Shown in pieces: positions 1 to 5,805 of a stretch of DNA of 5,805 nucleotides. Within the stretch, counting starts at the first letter, position 1, and the number at the start of each line of letters is the position of its first letter. This DNA comes from an uncultured Candidatus Pelagibacter sp. (GTDB lineage: Bacteria; Pseudomonadota; Alphaproteobacteria; Pelagibacterales; Pelagibacteraceae), in NCBI GenBank assembly GCA_905616435.1, contig CAJQSU010000001.1, positions 1 through 5,805 of the forward strand, read 5' to 3'. A program made the position numbers and the translations under genes. Below the pieces are notes generated by a model. It saw nothing but the letters and a program-made list of their open reading frames with translations, was not told the origin of the DNA and did not search any database.

Positions 1-2
1 GC

Positions 3-62
3 ATTATTGCTAAATCTAAGCTTAATCATATTAAATTAAACAAATTATGGATGATGTTGTAA
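3..62 (+). CDS. Possible 3' end of an upstream gene (partial)
   Basis: The third forward frame is open from the left edge to a TAA at 60-62, giving 19 codons that would end in Leu-Trp-Met-Met-Leu. If real, it is the C-terminus of a gene starting outside the window and overlapping the next CDS (ATG at 47) by 16 bases. Such overlaps are common in compact genomes. The piece is too short to identify, and an open stretch of this size can occur by chance. Frame 1 is also open from the edge to a TAA at 37-39, so the choice of frame is uncertain. Only the reading frame is seen; the rest is inference. Confidence 0.22.
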   Translation: MIAKSKLNHIKLNKLWMML

Positions 63-1150
63 TAGTTGGTGGTGGAATAATTGGAACTGCTACAGCCTAT
101 TTTTTATCTAAAGAGGGTAGAAAAGTTAAAGTTATAGAAAGAGATCCAACTTATAAAACAGCTTCTTTCCCATTATCATTAGGTGGTTTTAGAAGACAAT
201 TTTTTCAAAAAGAAAATATTTTATTAGGAAAATTTGCTAGAGAGTTTATTTTTCAAATACCAGAATTACTTAAAACTGAAAAAAACCCTAACCCTACAGC
301 AAGCATGGTTGCTAATGGATATTTATTAATGTTTGGTCCAGAGCATGCTGAGGAACAATATAAAGCTTTAAAAAATCATGAAGCTTGTGACGCTGGAACT
401 AAAAATATTAAAGGATCAAAGCTGTCCAGTGTATTTCCATTTATAAATAGTGACGGCATAGAAACTGCCACATATACAGATAATCAAAGTGAAGGATGGA
501 TTGATCCATTTATGTTTCATGGTGCTTTGAAAAGTAAAGCAATTGAACTTGGTGCTGAATTTATTAAAGGTGAAGTAAAAAGTATTTCAGAAATAAAAGC
601 TAAAACTATAATATCTGCTGCAGGCTGTTGGACTAAGGAATTACTAAAAGACATTCCTGTTGTTCCTCAAAAACATACTGTTTTTAGAGTTAAATGCCCA
701 ACACATATACCTGAAATGCCTTTGTGTGGAGATTTAACTACAGGTGTATATTGGAGGCCTGAAGGCAAAGAATACTTGGCTGGTTCACCGAATTCAGTAT
801 TTGATGCTAACAATTTAGAACCTGCTTGGAATGATTTTGAAGAATTGGTTTGGCCAGCTCTAGCAGAAAGAATTCCGGCTTTTGAAGAGTTAAAATTAAC
901 AGGTGGGTGGGCTGGTTATTATGATTGCAATAAATTAGATAACAATGCGGTTGTTGGTAAACATCCGAAATATGAAAATGTTTATATGGCCTCAGGATTT
1001 ACGGGAAGAGGTTTGATGCAAGCGCCAGGAATTGGCAGAGCTTTAACAGAGTTAATAACAACAGGTTCCTATCAAACAATTGATATTAGTGATTTTTCTG
1101 TCGAAAGAGTGCTCGAAAATAATGCCAGACCAGAGCCTTACGTTCTATAA
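47..1150 (+). CDS. FAD-dependent oxidoreductase, DAO superfamily, FOXRED1-like
   Basis: This is a complete 367-residue protein with the length and layout of a single-domain DAO-fold flavoenzyme (sarcosine oxidase, dimethylglycine dehydrogenase, FOXRED1 group). An N-terminal Rossmann strand is followed by the dinucleotide motif G8-x-G10-x-x-G13, and Glu31 at the end of the second strand should bind the ADP ribose of FAD. The SLGGFRRQF segment (44-52) replaces the usual ASGRNGG-type loop and resembles FOXRED1. The C-terminal FAD motifs also match that branch: GWAGYYD (287-293), then GFTGRGL (317-323) and QAPGIGRAL (325-333). Such enzymes oxidise amines or amino acids with FAD; the substrate here is unknown. 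FOXRED1 has Tyr where this protein has Cys294, so covalent flavin attachment as in monomeric sarcosine oxidase is not clearly indicated. There is no signal peptide, so it is probably cytoplasmic. ATG 47 is the first start after the in-frame TAA at 32-34, and no good Shine-Dalgarno precedes it. Family assignment is firm; function is open. Confidence 0.9.
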   Translation: MDDVVIVGGGIIGTATAYFLSKEGRKVKVIERDPTYKTASFPLSLGGFRRQFFQKENILLGKFAREFIFQIPELLKTEKNPNPTASMVANGYLLMFGPEHAEEQYKALKNHEACDAGTKNIKGSKLSSVFPFINSDGIETATYTDNQSEGWIDPFMFHGALKSKAIELGAEFIKGEVKSISEIKAKTIISAAGCWTKELLKDIPVVPQKHTVFRVKCPTHIPEMPLCGDLTTGVYWRPEGKEYLAGSPNSVFDANNLEPAWNDFEELVWPALAERIPAFEELKLTGGWAGYYDCNKLDNNAVVGKHPKYENVYMASGFTGRGLMQAPGIGRALTELITTGSYQTIDISDFSVERVLENNARPEPYVL

Positions 1151-1153
1151 AAA

Positions 1154-2605
1154 TTAAGTCCCACAAAAAGTTTGATACTTTTTATCACTTTGTAAAGTGG
1201 GGCACATAAACTCCAAATCATTGTCACTAACTAGATAAGGATTTTTTAATATTTCTATCAATTTGTTAAAGAGGGTTAAATCACCATTGCCTGCTAACGA
1301 TAAAGCCTCTTCAACTTTGTGATTACGAGGTATTACCATTGGATTAGAAGAATTCATTAATTCCATAGATTTATCATGTGAATTACCAAATAATGTTAAT
1401 CTTTTTTTCCATTTAATTTTCCATAAATCAAAGTCTGTATTTTTATAAGATTCAGAATTTTTAATTGTCTTATTCATCAAATAAATAAAGGTATTCGTAT
1501 AGTCAACTTTGTTTTTTTGCATCCAATCTAATAATTCCATAATTAAATTTCTATCTTCTTTGTCTTGACCATATAATCCAAGTTTATCTCTCATCATATT
1601 TAACCATTTTGTTTCATAATTTTTTTCAAATTTATCTAAAGCTTCAGTAGCTAATTTAATAGCCTCATCTTCATTTTTACTAATAAGTGGAATAAGACAT
1701 TCCGCAAATCTTGTTAAATTCCATTTAGTAATTTTTGGTTGATTTTCATAAGCGTATCTACCTAATTGATCAATAGAACTAAAAACTGTTTTAGGGTCGT
1801 AGGTATCCATAAATGCACAAGGACCATAATCTATTGTTTCACCAGATATGGACATATTATCGGTATTCATAACCCCATGAATAAAACCAACACGCATCCA
1901 ATCGATCACAAGTTGGGTTTGCTTTTCAATTAAAACATTTAGTAAATTTAAATATTTATTCTTTGAAGTTTTTATATTGGGGTAGTACTTTTCAATTGTG
2001 TAATTAACTAAGATTTCTAAATTACTAATATTTTGTTTAGCAGCAATGTATTGAAACGTTCCAACCCTTAGGTGACCTAAGGCTACTCTTGTAAGAATTG
2101 CACCTTTTGAGATTTGCTCCCTTACTACATTTTCACCAGTTTTAACTACTGCTAAACTTCTAGTGGTAGGTATCTTTAAAGAATACATTGCTTCACTTAT
2201 TATATATTCCCTTAACATTGGGCCTAAAACAGCTCTTCCATCACCACCTCGGGAGTAGGGAGTTTTACCTGAACCTTTAAACTGTATATCAAATCGCTCA
2301 CTTTTTTTTGTAAGATGCTCACCTATTAAAACAGCTCTTCCGTCACCAAGCATTGTAAAATGACCAAACTGATGCCCAGCATAAGCTTGAGCCACAGAAT
2401 TAGATCCCTCAGGTAATATATTTCCTGAAAAGATTTTTGATAAATTGTCTTTGCTAATATTTGAAAAATCGAGATCTAACTTTTTTGCTAAATCTTTGTT
2501 AAATATTAATATTTCTGGTGAGTTTACAGGAGCAGGATTGATATCTTCTTTGAATATTTTTGGTAACTTCGAATAACTGTTATCAAAATGCCAACCTATG
2601 GTCAT
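1154..2605 (-). CDS. selO: Protein adenylyltransferase SelO (YdiU family)
   Basis: This complete 483-residue protein has nearly the same length as E. coli SelO (about 478). SelO has a protein-kinase fold with inverted ATP orientation and transfers AMP from ATP to Ser/Thr/Tyr of target proteins. Family blocks visible in order are AQAYAGHQFGHF (72-83), MLGDGRA (85-91), FKGSGKTPYSRGGDGRA (109-125), TRVALGHLRVGTFQ (172-185) and HGVMNTDNMS (243-252), then DYGPCAFMD (259-267). By motif position against the Pseudomonas enzyme, the active-site set is intact: Lys110 and Glu133, Arg173 and Arg180 (ATP phosphates), Asp249/Asn250, and Asp259 (metal). The C-terminus ends FCGT: Cys481, third from the end, occupies the site that is selenocysteine in some eukaryotic homologues. 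The ATG lies 6 bp after the fdsA stop, with no clear Shine-Dalgarno, which suggests co-transcription. Identification is firm; the targets and the reason for the linkage to formate dehydrogenase are unknown. Confidence 0.95.
   Translation of the reverse strand: MTIGWHFDNSYSKLPKIFKEDINPAPVNSPEILIFNKDLAKKLDLDFSNISKDNLSKIFSGNILPEGSNSVAQAYAGHQFGHFTMLGDGRAVLIGEHLTKKSERFDIQFKGSGKTPYSRGGDGRAVLGPMLREYIISEAMYSLKIPTTRSLAVVKTGENVVREQISKGAILTRVALGHLRVGTFQYIAAKQNISNLEILVNYTIEKYYPNIKTSKNKYLNLLNVLIEKQTQLVIDWMRVGFIHGVMNTDNMSISGETIDYGPCAFMDTYDPKTVFSSIDQLGRYAYENQPKITKWNLTRFAECLIPLISKNEDEAIKLATEALDKFEKNYETKWLNMMRDKLGLYGQDKEDRNLIMELLDWMQKNKVDYTNTFIYLMNKTIKNSESYKNTDFDLWKIKWKKRLTLFGNSHDKSMELMNSSNPMVIPRNHKVEEALSLAGNGDLTLFNKLIEILKNPYLVSDNDLEFMCPTLQSDKKYQTFCGT
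1160..1201 (-). terminator. Candidate terminator hairpin at the convergent junction
   Basis: Seen directly: a perfect inner inverted repeat of 7 bp, AAAAAGT (1165-1171) and ACTTTTT (1177-1183), with a 5-base loop. It is flanked by the complementary arms CCCAC (1160-1164) and GTGGG (1197-1201), leaving a 13-base bulge on one side. That bulge overlaps a second small palindrome, CACTT/AAGTG (1186-1190 and 1195-1199). On the - strand transcript the GTGGG arm is followed by ACTTAATTTTTA, so a short U run lies just downstream, as expected of an intrinsic terminator for the formate dehydrogenase/selO operon. The structure lies inside the last codons of selO, because only 3 bp separate the two converging stop codons. 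The AT-rich inner stem and the bulge make it weak. It could instead be a chance product of coding sequence. Confidence 0.35.
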
Positions 2606-2611
2606 TTTAAA

Positions 2612-5380
2612 TTAACTGACTTCAGCTTGATTTTCTTTTGGTTTAATTTCAGTTTTAAATTGATTTGAGATTTTTTGTACTTCGACTGCTGAAACTTTGT
2701 ATTCTGCACACATTGTTTCCTCATCCTTACCATGACCTGTTACCATATTAACCATATGTTCTGGAAAATGGAATGTTGTAAATACTATTCCTTCTTTTAC
2801 TTTATCTGTAACTTCTACTTTTAAAGCAACTTCTCCTCGTCCAGAATAAAGTCTTCCTATGTCACCTGTATTTAACTCTCTTTTGTTGGCATCATTAGGG
2901 TGAACTAGTAACAAATCTTCAGAAACTATATTAATATTTTTTGTACGTCTTGTCATGGTAGCAGCATTGTAATGTTGTAGAACTCTACTTGTTGTTAGAA
3001 TTAATGGGTATTCTTTTTTATTAGTTTCTATTTCAGTAGATTCCTTCCAATCAAAATTTTTAAGCTTTCCTTTTCCGAGTTTAAATGTTTTTTCATGCAA
3101 GATTTGAGTATCAGTACCATCTTCTTGAACAGGCCATTGTAATCCCATCTTACCAAGTCTCTCTCTTGTTACCCCTTTAAAGAAAGGAACAACATCTGCA
3201 ATTTCTGCAAGAACTTGATCGGCATCATAAGTTGGTTGATCAAAACCTAATTTTTGCATCATATCAGTTACAATGTTTCCATCAGTTTTTGTACCTGGTA
3301 GAGGAGGTACTGCTCTATTTACTCTTTGAATTCTTCTTTCAGTGTTAGTGAATGTCCCATCTTTTTCTAAAAAAGTTGTTCCAGGTAATACTACTGTTGC
3401 AAGCTTTGCAGTCTCACTCATAAAAATTTCTTGTACTACTAGTAATTCTAGAGAATTCATTGCTTGAACCACATGTGCGCTATTAGGATCTGTTTGAACA
3501 ATATCTTCTCCAATAATCCATACAGCTTTCACATCTTTATTAATTGCTCCATCAAACATCTCTGGAATCTTTAGCCCTTGTTTCGTTGGGTGGACAACTC
3601 CATATTTTTCAGTGTAGAAATTTTGAACTTTTTCATCAGCCACTTCAAAGTAACCAGCTCCTTGATGAGGTTGGCACCCCATATCAGCTGCACCTTGAAC
3701 ATTATTTTGTCCTCTTAATGGATTAACACCAACACCTCTTCTACCAATATTTCCAGTAATCATTGCTAGATCGGCAATTAACATTACTGTTTTAGAGCCT
3801 TGCTCTTGCTCAGTAACCCCTAAACCATGGAATTCCATTGAATTTTTAGCTGTTGCATAAGCTATAGCAGCTTCTTTAACTAATTGTTTATCAACACCAG
3901 CAACCTTAGCTAGTTGATCCATATCTTGTCTTTCAATCTCTTTAATGAAATTTGCAAAACCTTCAGTTCTATCTCTAACAAAATCTTTATCGTAAAGGTT
4001 TGCTTTCATTATAAAATGTAACATCATATTTAAAACAGCTACATTTGTTCCAGGTCTAAGTTTAATATGGTAATCAGCAAGCTCGGCTAGCTCAGTAGTG
4101 ATAGGATCTAGAACTATTAGTTTTTTGCCCTTCATTACTTGTTGTTTTATTTTTGCACCTGTGACTGGGTGAGCATTTGTTGGATTTGCTCCTATAACCA
4201 TAAATAAATCTGCAAAATAAATATCTTCTGTAGAATTAGTTGCAGCACCAGTTCCAAAAGTTTGCTGCATTCCCCAAGCAGTAGGTGAATGACAAATTCT
4301 TGCACAGCAATCAATGTTGTTAGTTCCAATTGCTGCTCTAATCATTTTTTGGAAAACATAATTTTCTTCATTAGTGCATCTTGCTGAAGAAATACCAGCA
4401 ACTGCGTCTGGTCCACTTTCTTTAGTTATTCGATTTAATTCTTTTTTAATAAAGTCATAAGCCTCATCCCATGAAGCTTCTTCAAATTTTCCATTTCTTT
4501 TAATTAAAGGAGTTTTTAATCTGTCAGGATGATCATAAAATCCAAAAGCATATCTTCCTTTAATACAAGTGTGACCTGCGTTAACTTCAGATTCTTTAGG
4601 TGTAGATATTGCAACAACTTTGTTATCCTTAATTGATGCCTCTAGATTACAGCCAACTCCACAATAAGAACAAGTTGTTCTAACTTTTTCATCTACAGCA
4701 ACAGACTTTGATTGAAAAACATCTGAGATAGCATCTGTAGGACATGTGTGAGCACAAGCACCACAAGATACACAAGATGAATCTCCAAACAATGCATCAT
4801 TATCTGTTGTAATTTTAGAATCAAACCCTCTACCACTCATTGTTAAAACAAATGAACCTTGAATTTCATCACAAGCTCTGACACATCTTCCACAATTAAT
4901 ACAATTATCTAAATTCATTCTCATGTAATCATGAGAAGTATCTTTTGGAATACCTTTATGTTGTTTTGGCACGTTGTATCTATGATCCGATATACCTAAA
5001 TCATTAGCAACATCTTGAAGTTCACAGTTATTATTAACTTCACAAGTTCCACATTCCATTGGGTGATCAGTTAAAACTAACTCAACAATATTTTTTCTTA
5101 ATTCAGTTAAATTTTCATTATTTGTAAAAACATGTTGGTTTTCACTAATTGGAGTATGGCATGAGGCTACAACTTTAGTTGGACCATCTTTAACTAAAGC
5201 AATCTCAACCGAACAAACTCTACAAGCTCCATAAGGTGCTAAGTTTGGATCGTTACATAAAGCAGGAACCTTTTTTTCACCAAGGTAGCTTTTAACAAAT
5301 TTTAAAACAGAAGTATGATTTGGGCCAATTTCATAAGGCTTACCATCTATGTAGGCTATTTTTCTTTTTTCTGAGCTCAT
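2612..5380 (-). CDS. fdsA: NAD-dependent formate dehydrogenase, alpha (catalytic) subunit
   Basis: This complete 922-residue molybdo/tungsto-bis-MGD enzyme oxidises formate to CO2. The N-terminal third is a NuoG-like electron wire: 2Fe-2S ligands Cys42, 53, 56, 74; a His-Cys 4Fe-4S site at His106, Cys110, 113, 119; and two ferredoxin 4Fe-4S sites at Cys160/163/166/170 and Cys203/206/209/213. Next comes the catalytic-domain 4Fe-4S at Cys237/240/244/272, followed by Lys274. The metal ligand is Cys363 in ARICHSPT (codon 4292-4294), where E. coli FdhF has selenocysteine. His364 and Arg556 (in NPLRGQNNVQG) match its catalytic His and Arg. The MGD-binding C-terminal domain lies at about 790-905. 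The full cluster set is that of soluble NAD-linked FdsA rather than FdhF or membrane FdnG, and no Tat signal is present, so it should be cytoplasmic. The ATG overlaps the stop of the upstream beta subunit by one base. fdhA or fdhF are alternative names in other annotations. Confidence 0.95.
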   Translation of the reverse strand: MSSEKRKIAYIDGKPYEIGPNHTSVLKFVKSYLGEKKVPALCNDPNLAPYGACRVCSVEIALVKDGPTKVVASCHTPISENQHVFTNNENLTELRKNIVELVLTDHPMECGTCEVNNNCELQDVANDLGISDHRYNVPKQHKGIPKDTSHDYMRMNLDNCINCGRCVRACDEIQGSFVLTMSGRGFDSKITTDNDALFGDSSCVSCGACAHTCPTDAISDVFQSKSVAVDEKVRTTCSYCGVGCNLEASIKDNKVVAISTPKESEVNAGHTCIKGRYAFGFYDHPDRLKTPLIKRNGKFEEASWDEAYDFIKKELNRITKESGPDAVAGISSARCTNEENYVFQKMIRAAIGTNNIDCCARICHSPTAWGMQQTFGTGAATNSTEDIYFADLFMVIGANPTNAHPVTGAKIKQQVMKGKKLIVLDPITTELAELADYHIKLRPGTNVAVLNMMLHFIMKANLYDKDFVRDRTEGFANFIKEIERQDMDQLAKVAGVDKQLVKEAAIAYATAKNSMEFHGLGVTEQEQGSKTVMLIADLAMITGNIGRRGVGVNPLRGQNNVQGAADMGCQPHQGAGYFEVADEKVQNFYTEKYGVVHPTKQGLKIPEMFDGAINKDVKAVWIIGEDIVQTDPNSAHVVQAMNSLELLVVQEIFMSETAKLATVVLPGTTFLEKDGTFTNTERRIQRVNRAVPPLPGTKTDGNIVTDMMQKLGFDQPTYDADQVLAEIADVVPFFKGVTRERLGKMGLQWPVQEDGTDTQILHEKTFKLGKGKLKNFDWKESTEIETNKKEYPLILTTSRVLQHYNAATMTRRTKNINIVSEDLLLVHPNDANKRELNTGDIGRLYSGRGEVALKVEVTDKVKEGIVFTTFHFPEHMVNMVTGHGKDEETMCAEYKVSAVEVQKISNQFKTEIKPKENQAEVS

Positions 5381-5395
5381 TAATTATCTTTCACC
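5378..5395 (-). promoter_or_regulatory. TAATG stop-start overlap and ribosome binding site of fdsA
   Basis: On the - strand the beta-subunit stop TAA (5382-5380) shares its last A with the fdsA ATG (5380-5378). GGTGA (5395-5391) lies 10 bases before the start and is the only Shine-Dalgarno-like sequence seen near any start in this window. The arrangement fixes the fdsA start and suggests translational coupling of two subunits needed in equal amounts. The overlap is seen directly; the coupling is inferred. Confidence 0.5.
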
Positions 5396-5805
5396 ATATC
5401 ATCCTTCATTTCATCACCAAAATATTTTAATATATTCATGATAGGAGTAGGTATTGCACCACATAAAGCACATAAACAGCCCTTTTTCATTGTTATTAGC
5501 AGCTCATTTAGTAGCTTTAATGGAATTTTAGCAGTTTTATTCTTAGCTTGATCGAACATCTCCTTACCTCTGTAAGAACCAAGTCTACCAGGAAAACATT
5601 TTCCACATGATTCTTCAGCTGAGAATTCAAATAAATGATGAATATATTCTACCATTGGAAAGTCCTTTGGAATACTTACTATGCTTGCGTGACCCAACAT
5701 GAAACCAGCAGCAGTAAATTCTTGAAAATCTAGATTTAATTTTTCTGCTTCTTCAATTGGAATAACCCCACCTAGTGGACCACCAATTTGTAATGCTTTA
5801 ACAGG
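5380..5805 (-). CDS. fdsB: Formate dehydrogenase beta subunit, NuoF/FdsB-like (3' part)
   Basis: This is the last 141 codons of a gene whose start lies beyond the right edge. The frame stays open to base 5805, so the ATG at 5698-5700 is an internal Met, not the start. FdsB-type subunits bind FMN and NAD+ and pass electrons from the alpha subunit to NAD+. Counting from the first visible residue, QIGGPLGGVIP (6-16) is the glycine-rich segment typical of NuoF/FdsB. The stretch around FMLGHASIV (35-43) matches the following NuoF/FdsB region. ESCGKCFPGRLGS (65-77) is the N3-type 4Fe-4S motif, and GCLCALCG (109-116) contains the usual distal ligand, Cys112. The third ligand of the canonical ESCGKCxPCR motif is replaced by Gly73 (codon GGT, 5587-5589), while Cys110 and Cys115 are extra near the distal ligand. 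The gene overlaps fdsA by one base. Identification as the partner subunit is firm; whether the N3 cluster is normal is doubtful. Confidence 0.88.
   Translation of the reverse strand, partial: PVKALQIGGPLGGVIPIEEAEKLNLDFQEFTAAGFMLGHASIVSIPKDFPMVEYIHHLFEFSAEESCGKCFPGRLGSYRGKEMFDQAKNKTAKIPLKLLNELLITMKKGCLCALCGAIPTPIMNILKYFGDEMKDDMVKDN

Noticed and set aside
1..46. Promoter for the + strand oxidoreductase
   Set aside because: The stretch is too short and too uniformly AT-rich to support -35/-10 boxes, and the gene may be translated from an upstream transcript.
2302..2309. Run of eight T (eight A in selO sense) as a possible frameshift or slippage site
   Set aside because: The selO frame continues intact with conserved motifs on both sides, and no alternative product is suggested.
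3544..3726. 60-codon open frame on the + strand
   Set aside because: It lies wholly inside fdsA on the opposite strand, over conserved FdsA sequence, and its translation shows no domain-like pattern. It is a shadow.
4292..4294. Selenocysteine at the formate dehydrogenase active site
   Set aside because: The codon is TGT (Cys), not TGA.
5380..5700. Stand-alone 106-residue gene starting at the ATG at 5698-5700
   Set aside because: The frame stays open for another 35 codons to the window edge, and those codons encode NuoF/FdsB-like sequence (QIGGPLGG). The ATG is therefore internal to a longer gene.

Overview
The window is AT-rich and almost entirely coding, with very short gene junctions (3 bp, 6 bp and a 1-nt overlap). 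Gene content and compactness suggest a streamlined marine alphaproteobacterium of the SAR11/Pelagibacterales type. That assignment is an inference from composition and gene style; there is no marker gene here.

Layout. (1) On the + strand at the left end is a complete FAD-dependent oxidoreductase of the DAO superfamily, closest in motif pattern to the FOXRED1 branch (47-1150). The few bases before it may hold the tail of another + strand gene. (2) The rest is on the - strand and reads right to left as one apparent operon. It comprises the C-terminal part of a NuoF/FdsB-like formate dehydrogenase beta subunit that runs off the right edge (5380-5805), a complete NAD-linked molybdenum/tungsten formate dehydrogenase alpha subunit (FdsA/FdhA type, 2612-5380), and a complete SelO/YdiU pseudokinase-fold protein AMPylase (1154-2605). 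The + strand gene and selO converge tail to tail with 3 bp between stop codons.

How the genes fit together. FdsA carries the Mo-bis-MGD active site (Cys form) and ligands for one 2Fe-2S and four 4Fe-4S clusters. It would pass electrons from formate to the FMN/NAD-binding FdsB subunit, making NADH and CO2 in the cytoplasm. In marine heterotrophs this is the last step of oxidising one-carbon units from methylated compounds. A DAO-family oxidase could act upstream in such a pathway, but its substrate cannot be read from the sequence.

Points worth a second look. The N3-type cluster motif of the FdsB fragment has Gly where the third Cys is expected, with two extra Cys near the fourth ligand. A redox-sensitive AMPylase (SelO) sits directly behind fdsA, where accessory genes such as fdsC/fdsD are often found. 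Two families known to use selenocysteine in other organisms are both in Cys form in one operon. A nested inverted repeat lies in the last codons of selO at the convergent junction. I found no mobile element, CRISPR array, tRNA, rRNA or wholly new system, and no gene-free stretch longer than about 50 bases.
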